64,000 nucleotides of DNA from Rs1 sp038900335. GTDB lineage: Bacteria; Pseudomonadota; Gammaproteobacteria; Pseudomonadales; Balneatricaceae. Made by a program: the position numbers and the translations under genes. Where the stretch lies: positions 62,001 to 126,000 of the forward strand of contig JBBMRB010000009.1 in NCBI GenBank assembly GCA_038900335.1, read 5' to 3'. Positions 17,216 through 26,391 of this stretch are shown here, in pieces. Within the stretch, counting starts at the first letter, position 1. Each line of letters opens with the position of its first letter. Under the pieces are notes generated by a model. The model did no database searches. It saw only the letters and a program-made list of their open reading frames with translations, and was not told the DNA's origin.

Positions 17216-17512
17216 ATGAAACTGCTTTATAGCAATGAAAACTCGATTATTACCGGTAATGCTAAAAATATATTAGAGTTGCATGGTATTGAGGTGACGG
17301 TTAAAAATCAATTCTCAGCGGGTGCGATGGGAGAGGTTTCACCATTTGATGCATGGGTTCAGCTATGGGTTAATGATGAAGTTGATTATGAAAAAGGCAT
17401 GCAAATAATAGAGCAAGCATTTAACCCAGTAGCTAGCTATCAATGGGTGTGTGAGCAATGTGCTGAAGAGAACGAAGCGTCGTTTGAAATCTGTTGGAAT
17501 TGTAATAGCTAG
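17216..17512 (+). CDS. DUF2007 domain protein with C-terminal zinc ribbon
   Basis: 98-aa protein. The DUF2007 part (MKLLYSNENSIITGNAKNIL..GIEVTVKN..GAMGEVSPFDAWVQLWV) resembles small putative signal-transducing proteins of unknown role. The C-terminus has a CEQC-x10-CWNC zinc-ribbon pair. ATG 17216 fits the domain start; an in-frame start at 17165 would add a non-conserved tail. It is converging on the LacI gene and has no clear functional link to it. Confidence 0.85.
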   Translation: MKLLYSNENSIITGNAKNILELHGIEVTVKNQFSAGAMGEVSPFDAWVQLWVNDEVDYEKGMQIIEQAFNPVASYQWVCEQCAEENEASFEICWNCNS

Positions 17513-17540
17513 CCGCTAAGTTAAAAAAGCTATCATATTG

Positions 17541-18563
17541 TTAACGCAGCGTGTTTCTTTTCACAACATCACAGGGAAATAAAATTTTCTTAGCGGCTAA
17601 CTCTTTATCATCTATATGTTCAAACAGTGCATCAATTGAAGCGCTAACCATGTCTGGGAATGGCTGCCTAATAGTGGTCAGTTTATAAGCTGGGCTGCTT
17701 GCTAGTTGAATATCATCGACCCCTACAATGCCTATTTCTTCAGGTATTTTCAAACCAAATTCATAACGAGCAGCATCAATACCACCGCAGGCCATAATAT
17801 CGTCTGTGTAAAAGAAAGCATCCGGTGGCTCTGATGTCGCTAATAGCTTACAGGTTGCTTGGTGTCCTGCGTCATAGCTATGGTTGCCGCCTTCAATGAT
17901 CTGCCAGTCATTACAGCCGCGCTCAACTAATCTGCTGATAAAGCCGCGCTGTCTATCGCGCGAGGTGAGTGCTGCGACAGGGCCGCTGACAAAAGCCGGG
18001 TGAGTATAGCCGGCATCTAGGATCAAGTCAGCGGCCCTTCTGCCAATGATTTTGTTATCACAAAAGACGGCCGTAGCTTCTGCGGACAGTGAGTTTCTTG
18101 CAAAGCAGACAACGGGTGTATTTTGTTGTTGGCAAGCTTCGACTAATTCTTTAGGTAATGACGTTGCAGTAACGATTAAGCCGTCGACATGATATTCCAT
18201 AACCAGTTCAATAGCATCGCTCAAACTGCGATGTTGACTGGCATTTACCAGTAAACTGTGGCAGTTTCGCTCTTGAATTTCAGCACTGAATTGCTGCAAG
18301 ATGGGTAGATAAATAGGATTTTCAAAATCAGTGACAAGTATGCCAATTAAGCTGGATTTGGCTTTCAACCCACGCGCTAAGCGATTGGGTTTGTAATTAA
18401 GTTCTTTAGCTGCTGCAAATACTTTTTTGCGCATAGCTTCTGAACAGCTTCCATTGGAAAATGCACGCGATACCGCTGATATCGATACGTTGGCTGCAGC
18501 AGCTACTTCGACAACGGTAATCTTACTTTTTACATTCACATTATTAGCCAAAGAATCTCTCAC
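17541..18563 (-). CDS. LacI family transcriptional regulator, probable regulator of inositol genes
   Basis: 340-aa repressor. The N-terminal HTH with hinge is clear (VVEVAAAANVSISAVSRAFSNGSCSEAMRKKVFAAAKELNYKPNRLARGL), followed by a periplasmic-binding-protein-like sensor domain (IGILVTDFENPIYLPILQQF; SRDRQRGF; IVGVDDIQLA). The start may be GTG 18563 or the TTG 12 bp inside it; neither has an ideal ribosome site. It lies downstream of the iolE-like gene on the same strand. Four LacI-type operators around AACGTT occur at 19.9-20.0 kb and 33.3-33.4 kb, next to inositol genes, and it is the only LacI gene in the window, so it is their best candidate binder. Confidence 0.92.
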   Translation of the reverse strand: MRDSLANNVNVKSKITVVEVAAAANVSISAVSRAFSNGSCSEAMRKKVFAAAKELNYKPNRLARGLKAKSSLIGILVTDFENPIYLPILQQFSAEIQERNCHSLLVNASQHRSLSDAIELVMEYHVDGLIVTATSLPKELVEACQQQNTPVVCFARNSLSAEATAVFCDNKIIGRRAADLILDAGYTHPAFVSGPVAALTSRDRQRGFISRLVERGCNDWQIIEGGNHSYDAGHQATCKLLATSEPPDAFFYTDDIMACGGIDAARYEFGLKIPEEIGIVGVDDIQLASSPAYKLTTIRQPFPDMVSASIDALFEHIDDKELAAKKILFPCDVVKRNTLR

Positions 18564-18911
18564 TTTAGTTTATTATATTAGTGCATTCTCTTATCATAGG
18601 GAGCTGTTAGCACTTACAAATATACAATATTTTAACAGCATAGTATGCTAGATAATACTTGAAACTGGATAGCCATTAGAATCTGGTATAAGTAGTGTTG
18701 ATTCTTTGCTTTAAGTGTTTGTTGGTAACGGGTTCGCAGCGAATGCGCTGGTGATCATCGGTAGAATTGTGCTGAAATTTTGCATTAAAAAATATGCTAC
18801 GATTTGTTTCGTTATTTGTATCTGAGCTGTTTTTATAAAGAACCGAATACCACTAGGTATAGACTATAATCTGCCAGTTAGTGTTTACTGACTGGCGAAT
18901 TTCTTCATGGA
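18564..18911 (-). other. Intergenic region between iolE-like gene and LacI gene
   Basis: 348 bp without a gene. It holds the hairpin following the iolE-like gene and the upstream region of the LacI gene. No copy of the LacI operator is seen here, so there is no sequence sign of autoregulation. Confidence 0.6.
18873..18896 (-). terminator. Hairpin after iolE-like gene
   Basis: GCCAGTTAGT pairs with ACTGACTGGC (10 bp, one G-T pair) around a 4-nt loop gttt, 16 nt past the stop. No clear T-run follows on the minus strand. Confidence 0.6.
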
Positions 18912-19805
18912 TTACACAGTGAGTAAATGCTTCTCTATAAACTTTCGGCTGTTGATCGCGTTTTGTAGCGGGTTGTTATCAATTGCTGGGTCCATGTCTT
19001 GTTCAACAGTGATCCAGCCCTGATAATTCATCGCTATTAATTCATGGCGCACAGCATCAAAGTTCACTCCGCCTTGGCCTAATGGGCAAAATATACCATT
19101 GCTAATCGCTTTATAGAAATCGATGCTTTCGTTAACGGTTTGTTGATGGATAATAGGGTTGATATCTTTAAAGTGAATATATTTAATACGATCTTGATAC
19201 TGTTTAATCGCCTGTTCAGGGCTGATGCCAGCATAGTAACAATGACCTGTATCTAAGCATAAGCTGACTAAGTCTTCATCAAGGTCCGTCATTGCGCGAT
19301 CTAGTTCGTCTTGATACTCAATAAAAGTACCTGTATGTGCATGTAACGTAGGGGTTATGCCATGATCTAAACAAATGTGACTTGCTTGGCGGATGGTTTC
19401 CATCATGGCTGACCAGTCATCATTACTTAGGCGTGTCGCTGTTTCTTTTTGGCCCGCTTGATCTGTTCTAGGTGAAGCTACGTGGTCAATTACAACCATA
19501 TATTGAGCACCTAGTGCCTGCAGTATTTTACAGCTTTGTTTAGTAAAATCCAGAATCTCGTCTCTTTTTGAGCGATCATGTAGGTGTTTAAAAAGCGTAC
19601 CAGCAATCACTTCTAAGTTACGTTTGCTTAACTCATCTTTTAATAAGCTAGTATCTGTTGGTAAGTAGCCTAATGGCCCTAGTTCTGTTGCGCTATAACC
19701 TGCTGCTTGAATTTCGTCTAATACAGTAGACCAAAGTGGGTTAGCTGGACTGTCAGCAAATTCTATGCCCCAAGAACAAGGAGCGTTAGATAGTTTTAGT
19801 TTCAT
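18912..19805 (-). CDS. iolE: IolE-like 2-keto-myo-inositol dehydratase (xylose isomerase-like TIM barrel)
   Basis: 297-aa TIM-barrel protein, close to the usual IolE length. The C-terminal half carries the IolE pattern: SLCLDTGHCYYAG (metal-binding Asp/His), IKYIHFKDI, GIFCPLGQGGVNFDAV and WITVEQDMDP (metal-binding Glu). The N-terminus (NAPCSWGIEF) differs from Bacillus IolE (APIGW) and is typical of the proteobacterial branch, which also includes MocC/IolH-type proteins. It would dehydrate 2-keto-myo-inositol to the dione that IolD opens. It is divergent from iolD, with LacI-type operators between. It is the only IolE candidate in the window. Confidence 0.78.
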   Translation of the reverse strand: MKLKLSNAPCSWGIEFADSPANPLWSTVLDEIQAAGYSATELGPLGYLPTDTSLLKDELSKRNLEVIAGTLFKHLHDRSKRDEILDFTKQSCKILQALGAQYMVVIDHVASPRTDQAGQKETATRLSNDDWSAMMETIRQASHICLDHGITPTLHAHTGTFIEYQDELDRAMTDLDEDLVSLCLDTGHCYYAGISPEQAIKQYQDRIKYIHFKDINPIIHQQTVNESIDFYKAISNGIFCPLGQGGVNFDAVRHELIAMNYQGWITVEQDMDPAIDNNPLQNAINSRKFIEKHLLTV

Positions 19806-19872
19806 TAAATAATCCCATTAATATTATTTTTATAGTAAGCCGAATTAAACACCTTAAAACGCACCATTATTA

Positions 19873-19886
19873 TGATAACGTTTTCA
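19873..19886. promoter_or_regulatory. LacI-type operator 1, inositol module A
   Basis: TGATAACGTTTTCA is a near-palindrome around AACGTT, 68 bp upstream of the iolE-like start. The same 14 bases, with matching flanks on both sides, occur at 33341-33354 before the ABC importer. Confidence 0.75.
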
Positions 19887-19968
19887 TTTATGTCAACGGG
19901 TATTTGGGTTTTATTTTGAGAATAGTGATTTTTTTTCGTATAATTTTTTAGATTTCAGTTAAAATAAC

Positions 19969-19982
19969 TGAAAACGTTTGCA
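19969..19982. promoter_or_regulatory. LacI-type operator 2, inositol module A
   Basis: TGAAAACGTTTGCA is a near-perfect LacI/PurR-type palindrome in the divergent promoter. Its reverse complement recurs exactly at 33425-33438. Confidence 0.75.
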
Positions 19983-20111
19983 ATAAATTATTAAAACACT
20001 TTATATTATCGGTTAAGTTATTTGACTGTAATATATTGTTGATTTGTGGCATGTGATTTATCGCAAAGAAGCTTGTTAATAAGACAGTTATCGAATAAAA
20101 ATAAAATATGA

Positions 20112-20159
20112 CCCTTACGAGATGAGAGGTTTAACCATCTTCTGTAGTTTCGTAAAGGG
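20112..20159 (+). promoter_or_regulatory. Structured leader upstream of iolD
   Basis: CCCTTACG pairs with CGTAAAGGG with a one-base bulge, and an inner AGATG pairs with CATCT. It ends 72 bp before the iolD ATG. It might be a leader structure or an operator; it resembles no riboswitch I recognise. Confidence 0.3.
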
Positions 20160-20231
20160 GGGTTCAAGACAATCGTAGGCTGGTATTAATATTTCAGTCT
20201 TTACGTTTTTAAAGTTTGGGTGGGTTTTTAA

Positions 20232-22127
20232 ATGCTAGTAAATAAAACAATAAAATTAAGTACAGCACAGGCATTAATTAAGTTTCTAAGCGCACAAAAA
20301 ATAGAGATCGATGGCAAAGTTGAATCTTTATTTGGTTGTGCTTTCGCTATATTCGGTCACGGGAATGTCACTTGCTTAGGACAGCAGTTTGAGGAAAATC
20401 AAACTATTATCCCTACGTGGCGCGGGCAAAATGAGCAGTCTATGGCATTAGCTGCTATCTCATATGCTAAAGCTAATAAAAGACAGCGTATCGGTATAGC
20501 GAGTTCCTCAGTAGGCCCTGGTGCCACTAATATGGTAACTGCTGCCGGTGTTGCTCACACCAATAGATTACCACTTTTACTGTTAGGTGGTGATGCCTTT
20601 AATACTCGTTTGCCAGACCCTGTCTTACAACAAGTAGAGCACTTTAATAACCCTACCGTTACTGTTAATGATTGTTTTAAACCGGTAACTCGCTATTGGG
20701 ACCGTATAACAAGCCCTGAGCAACTCTTGCAAAGCTTACCTCATGCTATCGCTACTTTATTAGACCCTGCTGATTGTGGTCCTGTATTTATTGGGTTGCC
20801 ACAGGATGTACAAGGTTATAGCTATGATTATCCCGAGTGCTTTTTTGAAGAAAAAATTCACCGCATTCGCCGCCCTCAACCTGAGCATTATGAAATAGAA
20901 GAAGCTACTCGTTTAATCATGGCTGCAAAAAAGCCTTTGATACTATCAGGTGGCGGCGTGTTCTATAGTAAAGCGAGTGAGGCTTTACAGCGGTTCGCAC
21001 AAGATAACAATATACCAGTGGTAGAAACAATCGCAGGGCGTACCAGTTTACTCGCAACAGACCCTCTAAATTGTGGCCCTATTGGCCCAACAGGGTCCGA
21101 TAGTGCTAATGCGTTAGCCAATCAAGCAGACCTCATTATTGCTGTTGGTACGCGTTTACAAGATTTTGTGACAGGTTCATGGTCAGTATTTGAAAATCCT
21201 GATATGAAGTTAATCAGTATTAATACCGCTAGGTATGATGCAACTAAGCACCGGTGTGTGGGTATTATGGCGGATGCAAAAGCTGCGATACATGCACTTG
21301 AGAAAGCGTTAGCAAAAAGCTCACAAACTGAAACTAAAGTCGCACAGCAAGATTGGCTAGTATTTGCCGAACAAGAAAGACGTAAATGGCTAGATATAGT
21401 GGCAAAACGAACCAGTGTTACTAATGATTCTGCCAGTGCGCTACCATCATATGCGCAAATAATTGGCCAAGTGAATGAGCTTGTCGCTAAAAATGATCGA
21501 GTAATAACGGCTGCGGGTGGCTTGCCAGCGGAGTTGAATATGAATTGGTTAGCGAGAAGCCGCGGTAATTTTGACATTGAATTTGGCTTCTCATGTATGG
21601 GTTATGAAATAGCCGCGGGCTGGGGAGCGAAGATCGCTTGCCCTGAGGATGATGTGATTGTGCTCGTAGGCGACGGCTCTTATTTGATTATGAATTCAGA
21701 TATTTACAGCTCAGTGTTATGCGGCCACAAAATGATTATCGTTGTTTGCGATAATGGTGGTTTTGCGGTGATCAACAAATTACAAAATAATACTGGTAAT
21801 ACCTCGTTTAATAATTTGCTAAAAGATTGTGCTAGTCAAAGGGCAGATATAGCGACAGTACCTAAAGTGGATTTTGTACAACATGCAGCAAGTTTGGGCG
21901 CGAAATCAGAACGTATTAAAGGTGCTGCTGATATGGCTGCGGCAATGGCGCGCGCAAAAGCCAGTGATGTCACATATGTGATTGTGGTGGATACCGATCC
22001 GCATCAATGGTCTAGCGTTGATTCTTGGTGGGAAGTAGGTATCCCACATGTTTCTGATCGCGAAGAAGTGAACCGAGCAAGAGAGAAGTGGGATAAAGGA
22101 AGACTTAAGCAAAGAAGAGGTGTGTAG
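20232..22127 (+). CDS. iolD: 3D-(3,5/4)-trihydroxycyclohexane-1,2-dione hydrolase
   Basis: 631-aa ThDP-dependent enzyme that opens the ring of the dione from IolE to give 5-deoxy-glucuronate. The three-domain acetolactate-synthase-like fold is complete: the N-terminal PYR domain with the active Glu region (WRGQNEQSMALAAISYAKA), SSVGPGATNMVTAAGVAHTNRLPLLLL, the central domain, and the C-terminal ThDP motif GDGSYLIMNSDIY..NGGFAVI. The LGGDAFNTRLPDPVLQQVEHF stretch is characteristic of IolD rather than acetolactate synthase. First gene of the rightward module A, under the LacI-type operators. It is the only iolD in the window. Confidence 0.96.
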   Translation: MLVNKTIKLSTAQALIKFLSAQKIEIDGKVESLFGCAFAIFGHGNVTCLGQQFEENQTIIPTWRGQNEQSMALAAISYAKANKRQRIGIASSSVGPGATNMVTAAGVAHTNRLPLLLLGGDAFNTRLPDPVLQQVEHFNNPTVTVNDCFKPVTRYWDRITSPEQLLQSLPHAIATLLDPADCGPVFIGLPQDVQGYSYDYPECFFEEKIHRIRRPQPEHYEIEEATRLIMAAKKPLILSGGGVFYSKASEALQRFAQDNNIPVVETIAGRTSLLATDPLNCGPIGPTGSDSANALANQADLIIAVGTRLQDFVTGSWSVFENPDMKLISINTARYDATKHRCVGIMADAKAAIHALEKALAKSSQTETKVAQQDWLVFAEQERRKWLDIVAKRTSVTNDSASALPSYAQIIGQVNELVAKNDRVITAAGGLPAELNMNWLARSRGNFDIEFGFSCMGYEIAAGWGAKIACPEDDVIVLVGDGSYLIMNSDIYSSVLCGHKMIIVVCDNGGFAVINKLQNNTGNTSFNNLLKDCASQRADIATVPKVDFVQHAASLGAKSERIKGAADMAAAMARAKASDVTYVIVVDTDPHQWSSVDSWWEVGIPHVSDREEVNRAREKWDKGRLKQRRGV

Positions 22128-22233
22128 TCCCTTAAGTTTGTTATGAATAATACTGATAATATCGTTAATAAAAATAATTCAAATACACGTAAGTAAATGC
22201 ACCAATGTATTATTTACTGTTAGGGGATCAAGC

Positions 22234-23406
22234 ATGTTTAATGAAGAAAGGAAATTATTATCACCGATTCGCTGGGCAATGGTCGGCGGTGGAAGAGGTA
22301 GTGAAATTGGACACGCTCACAGAGCAGCGGCGCAGCGCGATGGTCTATTTGTATTGTCAGCCGGCTGTTTTGACTTAGATATTCAGCGAAATCGTGAATT
22401 TGGGGCTAATTTGGGTTTGCCCCTCGATCGCTGCTACGATAACTACCAAGCAATGTTTGATGCAGAATCACAACGAGACGATGGTATTCAAGCGGTATCT
22501 GTCGCGACACCGAACGGCTCACATTATGCCATTTGTATGGCTGCATTAAACTCTGGAATACATGTGGTTTGTGAAAAACCGGTTACGTTTACGGTTGCTC
22601 AATCACAAGAACTGAAATCTTTGGCGAAAAGCAAGCAGCGTATTTTTGCGGTGATGTACGGCTATTCAGGTTATCAAACAGTTCATCAAGCACGCGCTAT
22701 GATTAAACGTGGAGATATTGGCGCGGTACGCGTTGTGAATATGACATTTGCTCACGGTTTCCATAATACCGAAGTTGAGAAAAACAGCCCTGGTGCTAAA
22801 TGGCGGATGAACCCAGAGGTTTCAGGCCCTAGCTATGTATTAGGTGATTTAGCGACACATACTTTCTACTTAGCCAGTTTGATGACTGAATTAAAAGTTG
22901 AGCAATTAAGTTGTATGAGACAGAGCTTTATCGAATCTCGTGCACCTTTAGAAGATAACGCACATGTCATGCTGAAGTTTGACTCAGGCGCTGTAGGCAC
23001 ATTGTGGGCCAGTGCTGTCAATGCAGGGTCAATGCATCGCCAAATTGTGAGGGTAGTTGGTGAAAAAGGCAGTATTGAGTGGTGGGATGAACGTCCAAAT
23101 CAATTGACCTTAGAAATGCAGGGCAAACCAGCGCAAATCTTAGAAAGAGGTATGGGCTATATGGATAACGAAGATCCAGCTATTGGCTGTAATCGCATAG
23201 GCGGAGGTCACCCTGAAGGGTTCTTTGAATCATGGGCTAATTTGTATCACCGATATGCATTAGTAATGGATGCAGCTGATAATGCAGATCAAAAAACAGT
23301 GGATACACTTTGGTACCCAAATATTGATGATGGTATTGCCGGTGTTAGATTTCTAGAGTGTTGTGTTGAATCTGCAGATACTAATTCTAATTGGGTGGCT
23401 TTCTAA
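22234..23406 (+). CDS. Gfo/Idh/MocA family oxidoreductase, inositol-linked
   Basis: 390-aa NAD(P)-dependent dehydrogenase. The N-terminal Rossmann motif is WAMVGGGRGSEIGHAHR, the catalytic lysine lies in CEKPVTF, and the C-terminal domain carries GDLATHTFYL with the catalytic His. It is about 60 residues longer than the IolG in module B and differs from it throughout, so it may act on another inositol isomer (scyllo or D-chiro) or a keto-inositol. AGGGG precedes the ATG. Its stop overlaps the iolC start by one base, which ties it to the pathway. Confidence 0.9.
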   Translation: MFNEERKLLSPIRWAMVGGGRGSEIGHAHRAAAQRDGLFVLSAGCFDLDIQRNREFGANLGLPLDRCYDNYQAMFDAESQRDDGIQAVSVATPNGSHYAICMAALNSGIHVVCEKPVTFTVAQSQELKSLAKSKQRIFAVMYGYSGYQTVHQARAMIKRGDIGAVRVVNMTFAHGFHNTEVEKNSPGAKWRMNPEVSGPSYVLGDLATHTFYLASLMTELKVEQLSCMRQSFIESRAPLEDNAHVMLKFDSGAVGTLWASAVNAGSMHRQIVRVVGEKGSIEWWDERPNQLTLEMQGKPAQILERGMGYMDNEDPAIGCNRIGGGHPEGFFESWANLYHRYALVMDAADNADQKTVDTLWYPNIDDGIAGVRFLECCVESADTNSNWVAF

Positions 23407-24443
23407 TGACTATGCAACAGCTTGGATTAACAATAGATAGTAGCCGGCCGTTAGATGTTCTGTGCTTAGGGCGCGCAGGTGTCGATTTGTACGCAAATGA
23501 AAGTAATACCCGTTTCACTGATGTTTTGAGTTTTAACAAATTTGTTGGAGGCTCACCAGCTAACATTGCGACAGCAGTTGCAAAACTAGGGGGTAAACCA
23601 GGTATTATCAGCTGTGTATCTGCAGACGGACTAGGTAGCTACGTGGTTGATTACTTATCATCGGTCGGCGTTGATGTAGAAGGTATTAGACGTGATGTCA
23701 GTGGTACACGTACGAGTTTAGCAGTAACAGAAATGCAGCCAGATAACCCTGAAGTCGTATTATATCGTAACAATGCAGCTGATTTATCTCTACAACCTGA
23801 GCACATCGATATTGATTACCTTAAACGTAGCAAAATGCTGTTGATATCAGGTACGGCTTTATCTGCAAGTCCGTCAAGAGAATCAACTTTAATCGCTATG
23901 CAATTGGCGAAAAGTGTCGGGACTGTTGTGGTATTAGATATCGATTATCGAGCTTATTCCTGGCCAAATTTGAAAACAGCAGCTTTGTATTATCGTTTAG
24001 CAGCGCAACTGTCCGATATTGTTATTGGTAATCGTGAAGAGTTCGCCGTTTTAGAAGAGCTACCTGCTCAAGGGCAAGAGGTTATTTCGTTAGAGGGCTT
24101 GTCTACTGAAGCGCTGGACGATCACTGCGCATCACGTTGCCTTAATGATGGAGCGAGTTTAGTCATCGTAAAAGCTGGCGAGGAAGGTAGTAAGGTCTAT
24201 CCAAAACAAGGCCAAGCTTTTAGCGGTAAAGTCTTTTCTGTGACAGCAAAAAAACCATTTGGCGCAGGTGATGCCTTTGCTGGAACGTTACTGTATGCAT
24301 TGCTTAATAATTACTCATTAGCCGATTGTGTGGCAATGGGGGCGGCAAGTGCGGCGATTAATGTAGCAGGTGAGAGCTGCACACAAGCACTGCCAAGCTT
24401 GGAAGAACTGATGGGTTTTATGGAACAAAATACCGTGCTTTAG
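23406..24443 (+). CDS. iolC: 5-dehydro-2-deoxygluconokinase (PfkB family)
   Basis: 345-aa sugar kinase that phosphorylates 5-dehydro-2-deoxygluconate. IolC features: DVLCLGRAGVDLYA at the N-terminus, FVGGSPANIATAVAKLGG, IDYRAYSW and the catalytic PFGAGDAFAG near the C-terminus. ATG 23406 overlaps the preceding stop (TAATG), indicating translational coupling. A second IolC domain exists in the fusion protein at 33686-35611, so this step is duplicated. Confidence 0.93.
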   Translation: MTMQQLGLTIDSSRPLDVLCLGRAGVDLYANESNTRFTDVLSFNKFVGGSPANIATAVAKLGGKPGIISCVSADGLGSYVVDYLSSVGVDVEGIRRDVSGTRTSLAVTEMQPDNPEVVLYRNNAADLSLQPEHIDIDYLKRSKMLLISGTALSASPSRESTLIAMQLAKSVGTVVVLDIDYRAYSWPNLKTAALYYRLAAQLSDIVIGNREEFAVLEELPAQGQEVISLEGLSTEALDDHCASRCLNDGASLVIVKAGEEGSKVYPKQGQAFSGKVFSVTAKKPFGAGDAFAGTLLYALLNNYSLADCVAMGAASAAINVAGESCTQALPSLEELMGFMEQNTVL

Positions 24444-24575
24444 CAATAAGATATTCTCGAGAGATCAAGCATAATGGGGCGAGCGCAGTAGGATAAAAAG
24501 GCGTAGCTAAGTTGTCTTTATGCTGACGTCTGTTCAATAATAAAAATTATCAAAATGATAGAGAGGCCAACTAAT

Positions 24576-25427
24576 ATGGGTAAGCACATAGCACCTTACG
24601 ATAACAAAAATGAAGCGATTATCGGTGTCAACGATGACACAACACCACTTTGTTACTTCAATAATGTCAAATTAAAAAAAGGCGAAAGCTATAGCTATCA
24701 ACTGGATGGTTACGAGTCTATTGTCGTTTTAGCCGGTGGTAACTGTGACATAGAATCAGCCGGTGAAATGTTTACCAATATTGGGCGCAGAGCGAATGTT
24801 TGGGATGGCGAACCGGCGTCTGTGTACGTACCTGTAGCAGCAAAAGCCACCATCATTTGTCAAAGTGAAGAGGCAGATATTTTGATTGCCGGTGGCCGTT
24901 ACGATGAAGTGCTAAAACCTTTCATGGTCAGTAATGGCGAAACACTTGAAGATACGGTGCAATATGGCAGTGATGATACGAAAACACATCGCAAGATTAA
25001 GCATATTTTAGGGCAGGCAAATGCTGATCTTCGTGGTCGCTTATTAGTAAGTGAATTATTCACTGTGGGTGCTGGTGGCTGGTCAGGTTTCCCGTCACAT
25101 AAACATGATGAAGAAAGATTGCCTCAAGAAACACGTTTTGAAGAAGTGTATCAATTCCGGTTCAACCCAGGCATTGGTTTTGGAGCACAGTTTCTCTACA
25201 CCGATGAAAACGAGTGTGGCCCAGCTTACCATGTTAAAACAGGTAGTGTTATAGCTATCGACAAAGGCTATCACCCAAGTGTCGCAGCTCCTGGTTATGA
25301 AATGTATTACTTTACGGTTATTGTCGGTGCTGAGTCAAAGTCGCTTCGCCAATATTGGGATCCTAACCATGAATACCAAGTGCATACCATCCCTGGTATT
25401 AAAGACATGGTAGCTAAATTCAAGTAA
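24576..25427 (+). CDS. iolB: 5-deoxy-glucuronate isomerase, copy 1
   Basis: 283-aa bicupin metalloenzyme converting 5-deoxy-glucuronate to 5-dehydro-2-deoxygluconate. The metal-ligand region SGFPSHKHDEER..FEEVYQFRFNP and the later KGYHPSVAAPGYEMYY are clear IolB signatures. ATG 24576 has GAGAGG 9 nt upstream and is preferred to ATG 24555. A terminator follows the stop. The second copy at 37725-38546 shares these motifs but differs across the N-terminal cupin. Confidence 0.95.
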   Translation: MGKHIAPYDNKNEAIIGVNDDTTPLCYFNNVKLKKGESYSYQLDGYESIVVLAGGNCDIESAGEMFTNIGRRANVWDGEPASVYVPVAAKATIICQSEEADILIAGGRYDEVLKPFMVSNGETLEDTVQYGSDDTKTHRKIKHILGQANADLRGRLLVSELFTVGAGGWSGFPSHKHDEERLPQETRFEEVYQFRFNPGIGFGAQFLYTDENECGPAYHVKTGSVIAIDKGYHPSVAAPGYEMYYFTVIVGAESKSLRQYWDPNHEYQVHTIPGIKDMVAKFK

Positions 25428-25444
25428 TGGCCATTAATGTGACT

Positions 25445-25477
25445 GTTGCATCGCTAGCGGATGCAACGGGCTTTTTT
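25445..25477 (+). terminator. Terminator after iolB copy 1
   Basis: GTTGCATC pairs with GATGCAAC around a 7-nt loop; GGGC then TTTTTT follows. It would partly separate iolJ and iolI from the upstream genes. Confidence 0.8.
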
Positions 25478-25520
25478 ATAACAGTCTACCGATAACAATT
25501 ATCCAATTCAGGTGCCGTCC

Positions 25521-26357
25521 ATGTTGGTAACACTCAATGAAATATTACCTTTAGCCAGTGCGAGTAAAGGTTCAATCCCCTGTTTTAATGTATTTGGTTT
25601 TGAAGATGCCTCGGCCATTATAAGCGCCGCAGAAAAGCTGCAACAGCCCGTTATTCTTGCGACTAATAAAGATATGGTTGAGCAATTAGGTGTCGATGTG
25701 TTGGCGGGAATGCTATTGCCGATGATTGCAAAAAGCACAGCGTCTATCTGTTTACATTTAGACCATTGTTATGACGAAGAAGTGGTATATCAAGCGATTC
25801 ATGCAGGTTATAGCTCAGTGATGTTTGATGGCTCACAACTGTCTTTATCAGAAAATATCCGCCGCACTAGGCAAGTGGTTGAAGTGGCGCATGCATTAGG
25901 GGTTAGTGTTGAGGGTGAAATTGGCTCTGTGCCTTATGAAGAAGGCCGTGCACACATTAAATCTATCTATACGGAACCTGAAGAGGCAGCGCGATACGCT
26001 CAAGAGTCAGGGTTAGATTGCATGGCAGTTGCTATCGGTAATGTACATCGATTATCAACACCTAGCTGTACGATAGATTACGATCGTTTACAGAAAATTG
26101 AAGCGCTAGTGAATGTGCCATTAGTTGTGCACGGTACTAGTGGCATTAAAAAAGAAGACTTGTACAAATTAAAAGAAACCTGCGTGGCAAAATTTAATGT
26201 TGGCACCTCTATGCGCCAGGCAGTCGGTCATAACTTGCGCCGCCTAATGCAGGAAGAACCAGATCAATATGACAGGCAGTATTTCTTTAAAAAAGTGATG
26301 CCTTATATGCAAGCAGAAGCTGAACGCGTCATTACATTGCTGGCAGCAACACGTTAA
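25521..26357 (+). CDS. iolJ: Class II aldolase, probable 5-dehydro-2-deoxyphosphogluconate aldolase
   Basis: 278-aa class II fructose-bisphosphate aldolase-like enzyme that would split 5-dehydro-2-deoxygluconate 6-phosphate into malonic semialdehyde and dihydroxyacetone phosphate. Zn and catalytic residues are visible in CLHLDHCYDEE (catalytic Asp, Zn His), VEGEIGSVPYEEG (Zn Glu), GNVHR, and VVHGTSGI (Zn His). The usual GNVHG is GNVHR here. ATG 25521 is chosen over GTG 25512 because AGG lies 8 nt upstream. It is unrelated in fold to the DUF2090 aldolase domain in module B. Confidence 0.88.
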   Translation: MLVTLNEILPLASASKGSIPCFNVFGFEDASAIISAAEKLQQPVILATNKDMVEQLGVDVLAGMLLPMIAKSTASICLHLDHCYDEEVVYQAIHAGYSSVMFDGSQLSLSENIRRTRQVVEVAHALGVSVEGEIGSVPYEEGRAHIKSIYTEPEEAARYAQESGLDCMAVAIGNVHRLSTPSCTIDYDRLQKIEALVNVPLVVHGTSGIKKEDLYKLKETCVAKFNVGTSMRQAVGHNLRRLMQEEPDQYDRQYFFKKVMPYMQAEAERVITLLAATR

Positions 26358-26391
26358 TCATTTTAATAAAAATAAATTTTAGGGTAACGCT

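Larger units (their letters stand above)
19806..20231. other. Divergent iolE-like/iolD promoter region
   Basis: 426 bp without a gene. It contains two LacI-type operators (19873-19886 and 19969-19982) and a structured leader just upstream of iolD. Confidence 0.7.

Noticed and set aside
20112..20159. A known riboswitch before iolD
   Set aside because: No match to the conserved core of TPP, cobalamin, SAM, glycine, lysine, FMN or purine riboswitches that I can see.
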